Source: CAIXSC01 sp046349855
GTDB lineage: Bacteria > Planctomycetota > Planctomycetia > Pirellulales > Pirellulaceae
DNA: 64,000 nucleotides
Direction: 5' to 3'
Assembly: GCA_046349855.1 (NCBI GenBank)
Contig: JAXMBM010000005.1
Location: forward strand, 62,001-126,000
Below, piece by piece: positions 7,884-17,258 of the stretch; the stretch's first letter is position 1, and every line of letters starts with the position of its first letter. Position numbers and translations under genes: made by a program. The notes beneath the pieces were generated by a model that saw nothing but the letters and a program-made list of their open reading frames with translations, searched no databases and was not told the origin of the DNA.

Positions 7884-9071
7884 GTGAAATACGAACATAT
7901 TACGGAACAGCGTCACCTGGTCGAATTCTGCGAATCGCTCGCCGACGCGGCGTGGATCGCGTTCGATACCGAATTCGTTTCCGAGGACAGCTATCGTCCC
8001 GAACTGTGCCTCGTCCAGGTCGCGGTGGCGGATCGGCTGGCCATCCTGGACCCGCTGGCGCTGACGGACATGACCCCGTTCTGGCAGCGACTGGTGGCGC
8101 CCGGGCATGAGACCATCGTGCACGCCGGGCGCGAAGAATTCCGCTTTTGCCGCTGGGCCACCGGCACTCGCCCGCACGGGCTGTTCGACGTCCAGCTCGC
8201 CGCCGGTCTGGTCGGCTTCGAGTACCCGGCGGCCTACAGCAACCTGATCGCCCGACTGCTCGGCAAGTCTGTTTCCAAAGGGGAGACGCGCACCGACTGG
8301 CGACGACGCCCGCTCAGCGAGTCGCAGATGGAATACGCCTTGCTCGATGTGGTCTACCTCGAGCCACTGCGGGCGCTGCTCGGCCAGAAAATCGCCACCC
8401 TGGGACGGACCGACTGGCTGGTGGGGGAGATCGAATCGTGGCAGCAGCACATTGAAGAATACGAGGAAGGCGAGCGGTGGCGGCGTCTGTCGGGAGTCAC
8501 GGGACTGTCGCCACGCGTACTGGCCATCGTGCGAGAATTGTGGCATTGGCGCGAGGCCCTGGCCTCCCAACGCAACTGGCCGGTCCGCCGCATCCTGCGC
8601 GACGATCTGATCATCGAATTGGCGCGGCGGCAAACCGCCGACCCGCGGCGGATTCGCGCCATCCGCGGCCTGGAACGGGGTGATCTGCAAAAGCATTTGC
8701 CGCAACTGGCTGCCAGCATCGAGCGCGGGCTGCAGATCCCGGAAGGGGACTGCCCGCAGCCTGCTCCCCGCGCCAGCCGTCCTCAACTGAACTTGCTGGG
8801 ACAGTTCCTCCATACGGCGCTCAGCAGCCTCTGCCACACGGCGCAAGTGGCCCCCAGCCTGGTCGGGACCGTGGAAGACGTGCGCGATCTGATCGCCTAT
8901 CGGCTGAACATCAGCGGAGCGCGCCGTGGTCCACCGCCGTCGCTCGCCACCGGCTGGCGTGCCGACGTCGTGGGCCACGCCATCGAAGAACTCCTCCAGG
9001 GGCAGCTGGCGATCCAGATTACCGATCCGCTGTCCGACGTCCCGCTCCGCTTCGTGCCGCAGTCCACCTGA
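7884..9071 (+). CDS. rnd: Ribonuclease D (3'-5' exonuclease)
   Basis: 395 residues. DEDDy-type exonuclease that trims 3' ends of tRNA and other small RNAs. Exo I is AWIAFDTEFV (Asp and Glu about residues 31-33); Exo III is YALLDVVYL, with the Tyr-x3-Asp pair. At the Exo II position the protein reads HAGREEF where the E. coli enzyme has HAGSED, so a Glu replaces the usual metal-binding Asp. An HRDC-like helical region follows (LAIVRELWHWREALASQRNW ... IRAIRGLERGDLQKHLPQL), with an extra ~100-residue C-terminal helical segment. Divergent from the mfnB unit. Confidence 0.88.
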   Translation: MKYEHITEQRHLVEFCESLADAAWIAFDTEFVSEDSYRPELCLVQVAVADRLAILDPLALTDMTPFWQRLVAPGHETIVHAGREEFRFCRWATGTRPHGLFDVQLAAGLVGFEYPAAYSNLIARLLGKSVSKGETRTDWRRRPLSESQMEYALLDVVYLEPLRALLGQKIATLGRTDWLVGEIESWQQHIEEYEEGERWRRLSGVTGLSPRVLAIVRELWHWREALASQRNWPVRRILRDDLIIELARRQTADPRRIRAIRGLERGDLQKHLPQLAASIERGLQIPEGDCPQPAPRASRPQLNLLGQFLHTALSSLCHTAQVAPSLVGTVEDVRDLIAYRLNISGARRGPPPSLATGWRADVVGHAIEELLQGQLAIQITDPLSDVPLRFVPQST

Positions 9072-9120
9072 CGGCGCTGGGAACGGTCCCCTGAGGCCAC
9101 CGCACCGTGAGAAAACGACA

Positions 9121-9145
9121 CAGCCCCTGCCAATCCCAGGGGCTG
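9121..9145. terminator. Hairpin between convergent genes
   Basis: Perfect 9-bp inverted repeat (CAGCCCCTG / CAGGGGCTG) with a 7-base loop, placed between the convergent rnd stop (9071) and the stop of the DUF11 protein (9208). It could serve both directions. There is no run of T on either side, so it is a weak intrinsic terminator or simply an RNA-stabilising stem. Confidence 0.4.
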
Positions 9146-9207
9146 CTCGCAGCGATGCTCGCTTGCAAAATCTGTCCGTCGAGTCCGACCCGCGGACTCG
9201 GGGGAAA

Positions 9208-11217
9208 CTAGCGACGCGCCGGTGTCGGACGTCCCGCGGTCGCTGTCGTGCGACCACCGCTCGGCGGCAGCGTCGCGGCCCGCGGCTCGGCCGGCCGAGC
9301 CGCATTTTCGGTCGCCGCTCCCGCTTCGCCGAAGAACCGCGTCGTGCCTTCCGAAACCAGCTGCGTTTCCGACTGATCGCTGCTCACCTGGACGCGATAC
9401 CGCAGGTTGCCCGGGCGATCCGCCTTGGCCCGCACCTTGAGCACGGCCTTCTGGCCCGGGCCCAATCGCGGCAGGGGCTGGAAGATCGCCTGACCTTCCG
9501 CCAGGTCGGCCGTGCCGCCATCGGCACCGATCGGTTCGATCCCTTCCGAGAACTGTACCAGAACGTTGATCTCTTCGGCCGCCTTCGAACCACGATTCAC
9601 GACCGTGACCTCGTAGACGACTTCGTCACCCACTCGTCGCGCTCCGGTCGGTTCCACCACCGAGAGCTTCAGATCGGCCAGAGCCTGCACTTCCGTCACC
9701 GCCACCTCGGCCTGCGAGATACCACCCGCCGCCGCTACCTTGGCCTCCAGACGATTCTCGCCCGCCGTCGCCGCCTCACACTGGATTTCGAACACCCGCT
9801 CGATGCCCGGGGCCAGAGAGCCGATCCGCCACACCAGCCCTTGATCGGTCGACTGACTCCCCTCCGTGCTCGCTTCCAGTTTGGCGCCCACGGGCAACGC
9901 GACGCTGAGCACCGTATCTTCCGCGGCCGCCGTGCCACTGTTGCTCACCCGGACCACGTACGTCACCGGCGAACCGGTAAACGCCTTCTCGGGCGCAGTC
10001 AGAGCCAACTGCAACTCGGCCTTCCGCACCAGCAATTCCGTATCCGACGAAGCCCGAATCTCACCGTCGGCCGTCGCCTCCGCCGCAATGGCCATGGTTC
10101 CGGGCTGGCTCGCCGCCAGCTGCACTTCGATCTGCTTCTGCTGCCCCGCCGGAATCAATCCCACCGGAATGTTCTCCGGAGCATTGTTGCCAGCCGACAA
10201 GCGAACGGTCACATTCTCGGCATCGCCCGTCCCCGGATTCGCCACCGTGATCAAGAGCGAGACCGACTCGCCGTACCGGGCATCCTTCGGACCCGCGACC
10301 GACAACTGCAGTTGCGGCTGCTGGACCGCCACCGTGATCGCCTGTCGCGGCGGTTGCTGAGTCCAGTCGATCGCCAGTTCAAAGACGCGATTGTCCCGCG
10401 GCACCAACTGCAGCATCAGTTCGACCCGTGCTCCCGGTGCCACCTCGGGAATGCTCCACACAATCGTCCCATCCGCCGGCTGCGCGTCGGTTCCCGCCGG
10501 CCGGCTGACTTCTCCCAGCATCGCCTGCATCGTCGGCGCTTCGATCCACTCGGGCACGGCCACTCGGACCTCGACTCCCACCGCCGCATCCTGCGTCGGA
10601 TTCGCCACGGTCACCGTGTAGGTCGCCGACCGCCCCACCGTCACTGACTTGGGCCCGACCGCTTCGACTTGCAGAGCGGGCGCCGGACAACGCAGCGCCA
10701 GGGACTTCGGGGAAGTCGGAGCGGGAGCGCGGCTGGCCGCCGGACCAGGTGCCGCAGCGCGCGTCGTCGGAGGAACGGTGGGGGTTCCGCCACCCAGCCG
10801 TCGAGCGGGCACGGCCACCGGTACCTCTTCCTCCATCGGACTCCCCCCAGCCCGCATGCCCGCCGGCGGAGGTGGTGTCGGCGCTCCCTTGCGTTTCAAG
10901 ACCGACGAAGTTTCCGCAGCACCCGTCTCATCGACGACCGGCGCCTGGGCGGCCGCCTGCTGGATTCCGGGGCTCGACACCCGCGACACCCCGGCACCGA
11001 TCGGGGTCACGACCGGCCGACTGGCCGGCGCCCCCGGATACGCGGTACCCGGATACGCGGCACTCGTCGTGCCAGCCACCGGCCGCACCTGCGGTCGAGG
11101 TGACGTCCAGCGCAGGACATCGGGGGACGTGGGGCGAGTAGCCTCCTGGGCTCGTCCCGCGCCGGTCAGACTTCCAACCAGCAGCATGAGAAAGAATACC
11201 AACGTCTTGCGAGCCAT
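9208..11217 (-). CDS. Large secreted protein with repeated DUF11/CARDB-like beta domains
   Basis: 669 residues with a signal peptide (MARKTLVFFLMLLVGSLTGAG). Residues ~25-190 are Pro/Ala/Thr-rich and look disordered. The rest holds four or so repeats of an Ig-like domain of the DUF11/CARDB kind, each with a pattern such as VGRSATYTVTVANPTQDA, YGESVSLLITVANPGTGDAE, TGSPVTYVVRVSNSGTAAAE and VGDEVVYEVTVVNRGSKAAE. A second Pro/Ala-rich tail ends the protein. These domains form elongated stalks in cell-surface or periplasmic proteins; no enzyme domain is present. A structural envelope protein is the likely role. Confidence 0.83.
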   Translation of the reverse strand: MARKTLVFFLMLLVGSLTGAGRAQEATRPTSPDVLRWTSPRPQVRPVAGTTSAAYPGTAYPGAPASRPVVTPIGAGVSRVSSPGIQQAAAQAPVVDETGAAETSSVLKRKGAPTPPPPAGMRAGGSPMEEEVPVAVPARRLGGGTPTVPPTTRAAAPGPAASRAPAPTSPKSLALRCPAPALQVEAVGPKSVTVGRSATYTVTVANPTQDAAVGVEVRVAVPEWIEAPTMQAMLGEVSRPAGTDAQPADGTIVWSIPEVAPGARVELMLQLVPRDNRVFELAIDWTQQPPRQAITVAVQQPQLQLSVAGPKDARYGESVSLLITVANPGTGDAENVTVRLSAGNNAPENIPVGLIPAGQQKQIEVQLAASQPGTMAIAAEATADGEIRASSDTELLVRKAELQLALTAPEKAFTGSPVTYVVRVSNSGTAAAEDTVLSVALPVGAKLEASTEGSQSTDQGLVWRIGSLAPGIERVFEIQCEAATAGENRLEAKVAAAGGISQAEVAVTEVQALADLKLSVVEPTGARRVGDEVVYEVTVVNRGSKAAEEINVLVQFSEGIEPIGADGGTADLAEGQAIFQPLPRLGPGQKAVLKVRAKADRPGNLRYRVQVSSDQSETQLVSEGTTRFFGEAGAATENAARPAEPRAATLPPSGGRTTATAGRPTPARR

Positions 11218-11444
11218 AACCCACTCCTCGCCCGAATTCCAGATAAGTACGACTCTGCGGATCGTGGTGCATGTATCGGTTGGGTCGGGCTGGCAGGATT
11301 AGTTAAAATTTCCGGTCATTCAAGCCGGGCAATACAGCTAAGGCAGCGAAGAAAAGAAGCCCGACCAAGGCACCAAAACGATGAGGCATCGACCCGAACG
11401 CGTGCCCTGAGGGGTTGGGGCCCAGCCCCGCCGAGGCTCGGCCG

Positions 11445-11726
11445 CTACCCGCCACTCACCGGCGGAATGCAGGCCCATTCGCTGGCAGCCGTGAGGGGCG
11501 TCGTCTCGGGGACGTAGTCCATGTCGCGGGCGAATGCGGCCCGTTGCCACAAGTCGCCAGCCGCCGGATAGACACGACGCAAGGCTTCCCGCAGGTCGGC
11601 TACCGTGGTGCCGGCCGGCAGCTCGAGCTTCAGGCGATCGGTCCCGCAGCGTTGTTTGAGGCCAGCGAACAGCCGGACGGTGATGGCCAGCGTCGTCGAA
11701 TCGGGACTAGCTGACATAGTGGTCAT
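11445..11726 (-). CDS. moaD: MoaD/ThiS-family sulfur carrier protein
   Basis: 93 residues. Ubiquitin-like fold: beta strand TLAITVRLFAGLKQRCG, then LKLELPAGTTVADLREAL, and the diagnostic C-terminal Gly-Gly (PPVSGG) that is adenylated and thiocarboxylated to donate sulfur in molybdopterin synthesis. The LFAGLKQ and ELPAGTTVADL blocks favour MoaD over ThiS. The first ATG (11726) and a second (11717) both lie within the end of the upstream dehydrogenase gene, so translation is coupled. No moaE lies in the window, so pairing with a MoaE elsewhere is inferred. Confidence 0.78.
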   Translation of the reverse strand: MTTMSASPDSTTLAITVRLFAGLKQRCGTDRLKLELPAGTTVADLREALRRVYPAAGDLWQRAAFARDMDYVPETTPLTAASEWACIPPVSGG

Positions 11727-14700
11727 CTCCCCGCTGCGTCAGGTGCCGCGCCAAGTCAGGCAGGAGGCCGTAGGCGAGAGCCAGAAGCTTGACCGGGTGG
11801 AGGGTCGGCTTTGACGTCCCCTGTTCCATCTGCAGCTTGCAGGCACTGCATTCGGACGAGCCGAGCGCGAGGTGGGAATCGCGGAGGGCCGTGATCAGCC
11901 CCCACCCGATGCGCAGGCTGTTGCGGTAGTTCTGCCGCTTCAGCCCGAAGGTGCCGGCCATCCCGGAGCAACCGGCGGCGATCTCCTGGACCGTCATGCC
12001 AGGAATGAGCCGCAGCAACGCCGCTCCCAACCCCTCGCCGTACAGAGCCCGTTGGTGGCAGGGGAGGTGATAGCCGACCGCGTGGACGAGCGGTTTGAGA
12101 TCCAGTTCCAGGTGACCGCCTTCGTGCAGTCGCCACAGGTACGCCGTGATATCGAGCGTATGGGCGGCGACGAGGCGTGTATCATCGTCGTCGAACAGCT
12201 TGGGATACTCGCGGGTCAGGCAAAGCGCGGCACTCGGCTCGCTGGTGACGATGGAATAGCCTTGCCGCACCGATTCGGCCAGCAGGTCGATGTTGCGGCG
12301 TGCCTGCGGTCGGACGCGTTCAACGTCCCCGGCCGTAATGGCTGGCATCCCGGACGGAAGCTGGTCCGGTGGAACGAACACGGCGACACCGTTGTGGTTG
12401 AGGACCCGGACCACCGCTTCCGCCAGTTCCACATCGTACCAGTTGGCATACGTATCGACGAAATAAACGACGCGCCGGCCGCCTTGCCGGGGTGGGCGAG
12501 TCCAGCGGCGGCGATGCGCCTGCCGGAGAAAACTCCGCGGTGCCAGCCGCGGCAGTTTCCTCCCCTGCGCCAAGCCGAAGATCTTTTCGAGCAGCCAGCG
12601 GGACTGGCGATTCCCGAGGCACCAGTTGGCCAGCGGACGGATCCAGCTGGCCCACTGCGAAACCTGGTCCAGACGTGTCGTGAACCAATCCGCCGACGGG
12701 AGACCGCGCTGCGCCACGTACTGCGCTTTGGTCTCCAGCACCAGCTTGGGGATGTCGACGTTGGCGGGGCATTCGAGTCGGCACTGGTGGCAATTCACGC
12801 ACAGGTCGGCGATGGCCTTCAACGGTTCGCCGGCCAGTTCGGCGGGGGCGAGCTGGCCGGTGACCACGGCCCGGACCAGATTGGCCTTAGCTCGCGGCGC
12901 CGCTTCTTCGCGCGGAGAGAAGCGGAAGATCGGACACATCCGCAGTTCGGTCTGCAGCGAGCGGCATTGACCACAGCCGTTGCAGGACATGGCGGCCTGA
13001 GCCAGTTCGTCGCGTTCCCAATGCAATTCCAACTGCACCAGGCTGCCTGGCGGCGGGGACTCCAGCGGCGGGGCGGCCGCGCCCGATGCCGCCAGCGGCG
13101 CCTGGGAGCTTTCCCCGACGACCGGTGTCACGGGGCGCAGGTTGGCGGTCAACGGCTGCGGCGCATCCGCCACCACCTTGCCCGGATTGAACAGATTGCT
13201 CGGATCGAACAACTGCTTGATCGCTCGGAAGACTCCGTACAACGGACCGTACTGTTCGGCGACGAACCAGCTGCGCGACAACCCGTCCCCATGCTCACCG
13301 CTGATCGTTCCTCCCACCGCCAGCACTTCCCGATACAGATCGGCGGCCAGAGCGGGCATGCGGCGCACATCGTCGGGATGATTCAGGTCGAGGAACGGGC
13401 GGACGTGGAGCTGACCGTGACCGGCGTGCCCGAACACCGTGGCGGTCGTCTGGTGGTTCTTCAGCACCTGCTGCAGCCGGAGGAAGAAATCGGGCAGCTC
13501 CTCGGGAGGCACCGCGAAATCCTCGACGAACGGCAGGGGACGTGTCGGCCCGCGCAGGCTGTAGAGGCGCGTGACGACCTGCGTGGCCAGTCGCCAGAAG
13601 AACTCGATCTCATCCCGCTCGGTGGCCAGCCGAGCGTCGAAGGCCCAGCGCTGGGTCCCTTGAACCCGCTCGATGACGCGCCGCAGATCGTCGCGCACCT
13701 GGCGGGGATCGTCGCCCTGTTGTTCCACCAGCACAATCGCTTCGACGTCGACGGGGATCAGTCGCCCGTAGCGCGGATCCGTTTCGCGGGCGATACTCAG
13801 CAGGCGTCGGTCCAGCAGGTCGGCCGCGCTGAGTCCCATGCGGGCGGCCTCCAGCGCCGCGCGGGCCGCGGCATCGAGCCGGTCGCAGAACAGGAGCGCC
13901 ACGCCTTGCGCCCGCGGGAGCGGATCGAGTCGTACCGTGGCTTCGGTGATCAGCCCCAGCGTCCCTTCCGAACCAACCAGCAGCCGGGCCAGATCGACCT
14001 GGCCTCCCACCAGCACGTCGTGCAACTGATAGCCGCAGCGATTCACCAGACTCCGCGGCCGATGGGCCGCGATCACCGCCGCCTCCCGCCGCACAATGTC
14101 GGCCACACCGTGAATCAGCGAGGCGAGCCGCGAGCCGGCGGCCGCCGCCGAGCCCGGGCGTGCATCTCCCCCACGATTGGTCGAGGAGGAGAAATCGTCG
14201 AACGACACCGCGTGTCGCCCCAGTTCGACCAGGCTGCCGTCCGCCAGCACGACCTGCAGGCTCTCGACCCGATCACGGGCCGATCCGTAGCGGAGCCAGT
14301 GACTGCCGGCACCGTTGAGCGCCAGCACGCTCCCCATCGTGGTCACGCTCGACATGGCCGGATCGGGACCAAACAGGCGGCCGCGCGGGGCGAGAAAGCG
14401 GTTGAGCTGCCCGTGGATCACGCCCGGTTGGAGCCGCACGCAATCGGACGATACATCGACGATCCGCCGCATCGAATGGGCGAAATCGAGAACCAGGCCC
14501 GGGCCGAGCGATTCCCCCGCCAGCCCCGTTCCGGCACCCCGTGCATGAATGGGCAGAGCGTGATCGGCGGCATACTTGACGCAGGCCACCACGTCCGCCG
14601 CATGCCGCGGTCGCACCACTCCCAGAGGACGAATCTCGTACAAACTCGCATCGCCGGCGTACAGCCGCAGGTGCGCATCGTCACACAGCACTTCGCCGTG

Positions 14701-14748
14701 CAACAGTCCGCGCAGATCGGCCTGGATGCGTTCGCGTTCCGAGTCCAT
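11707..14748 (-). CDS. FAD-linked oxidase / Fe-S dehydrogenase, YdiJ (D-2-hydroxyglutarate dehydrogenase)-like
   Basis: About 1013 residues from the ATG ending at 14748, close to the length of E. coli YdiJ. Domain order: FAD-binding PCMH domain (about 35-270, with PIHARGAGTGLAGESLG); FAD-oxidase C-terminal domain (about 290-560, with TVFGHAGHGQLHVRP and GGTISGEHGDGLSR); two 4Fe-4S sites (CNGCGQCRS and CVNCHQCRLECP); then CCG-type cysteine-rich segments (YHLPCHQRALYG and SSECSACKLQME). The architecture suits oxidation of a D-2-hydroxyacid with electrons passed through Fe-S clusters to the membrane pool. The extra 50 residues of the longer frame lack family similarity. Confidence 0.87.
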   Translation of the reverse strand: MDSERERIQADLRGLLHGEVLCDDAHLRLYAGDASLYEIRPLGVVRPRHAADVVACVKYAADHALPIHARGAGTGLAGESLGPGLVLDFAHSMRRIVDVSSDCVRLQPGVIHGQLNRFLAPRGRLFGPDPAMSSVTTMGSVLALNGAGSHWLRYGSARDRVESLQVVLADGSLVELGRHAVSFDDFSSSTNRGGDARPGSAAAAGSRLASLIHGVADIVRREAAVIAAHRPRSLVNRCGYQLHDVLVGGQVDLARLLVGSEGTLGLITEATVRLDPLPRAQGVALLFCDRLDAAARAALEAARMGLSAADLLDRRLLSIARETDPRYGRLIPVDVEAIVLVEQQGDDPRQVRDDLRRVIERVQGTQRWAFDARLATERDEIEFFWRLATQVVTRLYSLRGPTRPLPFVEDFAVPPEELPDFFLRLQQVLKNHQTTATVFGHAGHGQLHVRPFLDLNHPDDVRRMPALAADLYREVLAVGGTISGEHGDGLSRSWFVAEQYGPLYGVFRAIKQLFDPSNLFNPGKVVADAPQPLTANLRPVTPVVGESSQAPLAASGAAAPPLESPPPGSLVQLELHWERDELAQAAMSCNGCGQCRSLQTELRMCPIFRFSPREEAAPRAKANLVRAVVTGQLAPAELAGEPLKAIADLCVNCHQCRLECPANVDIPKLVLETKAQYVAQRGLPSADWFTTRLDQVSQWASWIRPLANWCLGNRQSRWLLEKIFGLAQGRKLPRLAPRSFLRQAHRRRWTRPPRQGGRRVVYFVDTYANWYDVELAEAVVRVLNHNGVAVFVPPDQLPSGMPAITAGDVERVRPQARRNIDLLAESVRQGYSIVTSEPSAALCLTREYPKLFDDDDTRLVAAHTLDITAYLWRLHEGGHLELDLKPLVHAVGYHLPCHQRALYGEGLGAALLRLIPGMTVQEIAAGCSGMAGTFGLKRQNYRNSLRIGWGLITALRDSHLALGSSECSACKLQMEQGTSKPTLHPVKLLALAYGLLPDLARHLTQRGDDHYVS

Positions 14749-14768
14749 CGCCGGCTCCTGAACGGCTG

Positions 14769-15242
14769 CTAGCTGCCGCTGGCAGTCTGTTTGAGTCGCG
14801 CCACCTGCTGCCGGTGACGCTCGTGCGTTTCCAGATGGAAGCGTTCGCGCCCTTCCAACCCGGCCACTCCCCGGTACTGGGCCTGGCAGCGATAACACTG
14901 CAGGAGGTTGCCGACGAGGACATACAGGAGGACATCGATCAGCGCCATCACGAACAGAATCGCGTAGGTCAGGTAGATGTAATGGTACGCCCAGGCCACG
15001 GTGCTCAGGACCATCCCCAGAATCACGATCGACACACCGGCAGTCTGCGAGAAATCCTTCCGCACATACAGATCCGTGCTGGGGCAGATGACGCAGCGTT
15101 CAACCCGCTCCTCCACGATCGCCCCCTCCGGCACCTCGGTCGCATGTCCGCAGTGACGGCAGGTCAAGACGGTGGACGTCGAGTCCAGCGGGACGCGCGA
15201 CGGCTCGTCGCAATGAGGGCAACAGTACGTAAGCTGAATCAT
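14769..15242 (-). CDS. Zinc-ribbon membrane protein of unknown function
   Basis: 157 residues. Begins with a four-cysteine ribbon (YCCPHCDEP ... LTCRHCGHAT), then a second cysteine pair (RCVICPS), two hydrophobic helices at about 68-110 (GVSIVILGMVLSTVAW and YLTYAILFVMALIDVLLYVL), a third pair (LQCYRCQAQY) and a charged His/Arg-rich tail. Metal binding is likely from the Cys pairs. It lies 8 bases after the next membrane gene's stop and 20 bases before the dehydrogenase start, so it belongs to the folE-moaD transcript. A role in assembly or anchoring of that redox enzyme is possible but only inferred. Confidence 0.75.
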   Translation of the reverse strand: MIQLTYCCPHCDEPSRVPLDSTSTVLTCRHCGHATEVPEGAIVEERVERCVICPSTDLYVRKDFSQTAGVSIVILGMVLSTVAWAYHYIYLTYAILFVMALIDVLLYVLVGNLLQCYRCQAQYRGVAGLEGRERFHLETHERHRQQVARLKQTASGS

Positions 15243-15250
15243 GAGCGCCT

Positions 15251-16048
15251 CTACACCGGATACGACTGACCGACCGACAGGAGCTGCGACGTCAACTCAC
15301 CGATAAACGCCAGGATCACGCCGGCGTACAGCACCCCGGTCGCGCTCTGCGTATTGGGAATCTTGAGCGTCCCCCAAGCCATCCCGGCCATGGCCAGCGT
15401 CCCCACCAGCCCCGCCAGCCAGCGGAGGCTGAGAAACAACCAGAACTCGGTCGCCAGCGGGACTTCCGCCACCGAGATTCGCAAGCCAACCCCCAGGCCC
15501 GCCACCAGGGCCCGGGCCACGATCGCTCCCAGCAGCAGTTGGATCAGGCGTTGCAAGGGAGCCAGCGGCATGCCCGGATGGTTCAGATACCAGTGTCCCA
15601 GGAACATGGCCGCCAGAAACGTTCCCAGCACCAGACCGCCGGTGGCCGTGTCGAGCCACGTCAACAGTCCGCTGCCGCGAGCAGCCGTGCGAGCCCCTGG
15701 GGTGGCGACGAAGGCGGCGACCCAGCCGCCGAGCGCGATCAGGCCGAGCAAACCGCGTCCCGCGCCTGGCCGCTCGTATAACCACACCACGGAGGCCACA
15801 TAGCAGCCGACCGCCAGCCCGATCGCCCCTCCCAGGACCCACCCCGGTGGAGTCCCATCCTGGGCCATCGCCTCCCGGCTCGAAAAGACGGCCAGCGAGG
15901 CCAGGGTATTGAGTCCCATGAGGACCCAGAGGTGCTTCTGGTAATAACCGCTGGTCACCTGGCGCGGCGAGACGATTCCCATGGCCAGCGACAGGCCGAA
16001 GGTCACCCGGAAAACAAACTGAATCAGGACCCGCAGGATATCGACCAC
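15251..16048 (-). CDS. Polytopic membrane protein of unknown function
   Basis: 265 residues with about seven or eight predicted membrane helices from the hydrophobic pattern. One helix region carries MFLGHWYLNHPGMPLAPLQRL, where a His-Trp-Tyr cluster near a helix end could ligate haem or contact a quinone; this is speculative. It lies 31 bases after folE and 8 bases before the zinc-ribbon gene, so it is in the same operon, and together with that protein could form a membrane anchor for the FAD/Fe-S dehydrogenase downstream. I do not recognise a named family. Confidence 0.75.
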   Translation of the reverse strand: MVDILRVLIQFVFRVTFGLSLAMGIVSPRQVTSGYYQKHLWVLMGLNTLASLAVFSSREAMAQDGTPPGWVLGGAIGLAVGCYVASVVWLYERPGAGRGLLGLIALGGWVAAFVATPGARTAARGSGLLTWLDTATGGLVLGTFLAAMFLGHWYLNHPGMPLAPLQRLIQLLLGAIVARALVAGLGVGLRISVAEVPLATEFWLFLSLRWLAGLVGTLAMAGMAWGTLKIPNTQSATGVLYAGVILAFIGELTSQLLSVGQSYPV

Positions 16049-16079
16049 GCGCCGCCGCCCAGGATTGCCGACGCTCCGG

Positions 16080-16676
16080 TCACCGCCGGTCGCCGTAGAT
16101 CAACTGCATCACCTCCGCCCGCGTCGACAGGTTCTCGCGAAAGAGCCCCTTCATGGCCGACGTCACGCAACGGCTGCCCGGTTTTCGCACCCCCCGCACC
16201 GTCATGCAGGAATGCTCGGCTTCCAGAACCACCGCCACTCCCTTGGGCGCCAGTTCCTCGACCATCAGCGTGGCGATCTGTTCGGTCATCCGCTCCTGCA
16301 CCTGCGGGCGGCGCGAGATCGATTCGACCAGCCGAGCCAGTTTGCTCAAGCCGAGCACCTTGCCGGCGGGCACGTACGCGATGTGGGCCTGTCCGAGAAA
16401 TGGGAGCAGGTGATGCTCGCACATGCTCTGGAAGCGGATGTCGCGCACCAGCACGACTTCGTCGTACTTCTCGGTGAAGACCTTGCGCAGATGCCGTCGC
16501 GGGTCCTCATGCAACCCGGAAAACAGCTCGGTATACATGCGAGCCACGCGCCCCGGCGTCTCGAGGAGCCCCTCCCGGTCCGGATCCTCACCGACGGCGA
16601 GCAGGATTTCCCGGACCGCTCGTTCGATCCGTGCCTGGTCGACGACAAATTCTCCCGTTTTTTTGCTGGCAGTCAT
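16080..16676 (-). CDS. folE: GTP cyclohydrolase I
   Basis: 198 residues. Converts GTP to 7,8-dihydroneopterin triphosphate, the entry step to folate and other pterins. All family hallmarks are present: ETPGRVARMYTELFSG, the zinc and substrate site SMCEHHLLPF, HIAYVPAGKVLGLSKLARLV, and the second zinc ligand block EHSCMTVRGVRKPG. Normal length. The start ATG at 16676 is preceded by the DUF309 gene ending 39 bases away on the same strand. It heads a run that ends with moaD, so two pterin-linked functions share a transcript. Confidence 0.96.
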   Translation of the reverse strand: MTASKKTGEFVVDQARIERAVREILLAVGEDPDREGLLETPGRVARMYTELFSGLHEDPRRHLRKVFTEKYDEVVLVRDIRFQSMCEHHLLPFLGQAHIAYVPAGKVLGLSKLARLVESISRRPQVQERMTEQIATLMVEELAPKGVAVVLEAEHSCMTVRGVRKPGSRCVTSAMKGLFRENLSTRAEVMQLIYGDRR

Positions 16677-16715
16677 GGCGCTATCGTAAACGCCCTGCCC
16701 CAGGTGCGGAAGTGG

Positions 16716-17105
16716 TCAGGGGGGAGGGGGATCGAGATGGATCTCGGGAATGCGGTCCGGCACCAGGACCACGGCCGGAAACGGCGCCTCCGCCGCCAGC
16801 AGTTCGGCACAGCAGCCCGCCAGTTCGTCCAGCAGCTTGTCGACGTCCACCCCTTCATAGTGCGGCCGATAAGCCTCCAGGTACCCGCGGCTCGTATGGT
16901 ACAGCTTCACCGCCCCCCGAGTATTGCCGTTGCCGAAGTGGTGCAGGCAGACCGCCACCTGGATCAAGCCCTGGTAGAACTTGCGGGAAGGCCCCTGATA
17001 CTCGGTCCATAATTCCTCCCAGGCCTCGTGCGCCTCGAAGAACTCACAGTCGTTGAAATGGCGGACCCCCGCCAGATACCGCTCGTCGTAGGGAGGTTGA
17101 TTCAT
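16716..17105 (-). CDS. DUF309 domain protein
   Basis: About 129 residues from the second ATG (MNQPPYDERYLAGVRHFN); an ATG 9 bases further upstream is also possible. The family signature HFNDCEFFEAHEAWEELW and KFYQGLIQVAVCLHHFGNGN is plain: a small helical protein with conserved His, Glu and Trp. Function of the family is not established. It sits 39 bases upstream of folE in the same orientation and is probably cotranscribed. Ends in a short poly-Pro tail (DPPPP). Confidence 0.85.
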   Translation of the reverse strand: MNQPPYDERYLAGVRHFNDCEFFEAHEAWEELWTEYQGPSRKFYQGLIQVAVCLHHFGNGNTRGAVKLYHTSRGYLEAYRPHYEGVDVDKLLDELAGCCAELLAAEAPFPAVVLVPDRIPEIHLDPPPP

Positions 17106-17258
17106 CCGAGCCACCGGGGCGAAAAGTTGTCTCTTGGCAGTCAGGGGAACTCAAGTCTAGAATCGGAGGACCGTGAGTCGCAGGGCTCACGACGTTCTTT
17201 TACCCGCGAAGGTGTTCGCGGGCGACAGCCCACAGGGTTCTTCAGGAGAGAGTCGAGT

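Noticed and set aside
11872..14772. 966-codon plus-strand ORF
   Set aside because: Full antisense shadow of the FAD/Fe-S dehydrogenase, caused by high GC and codon bias.
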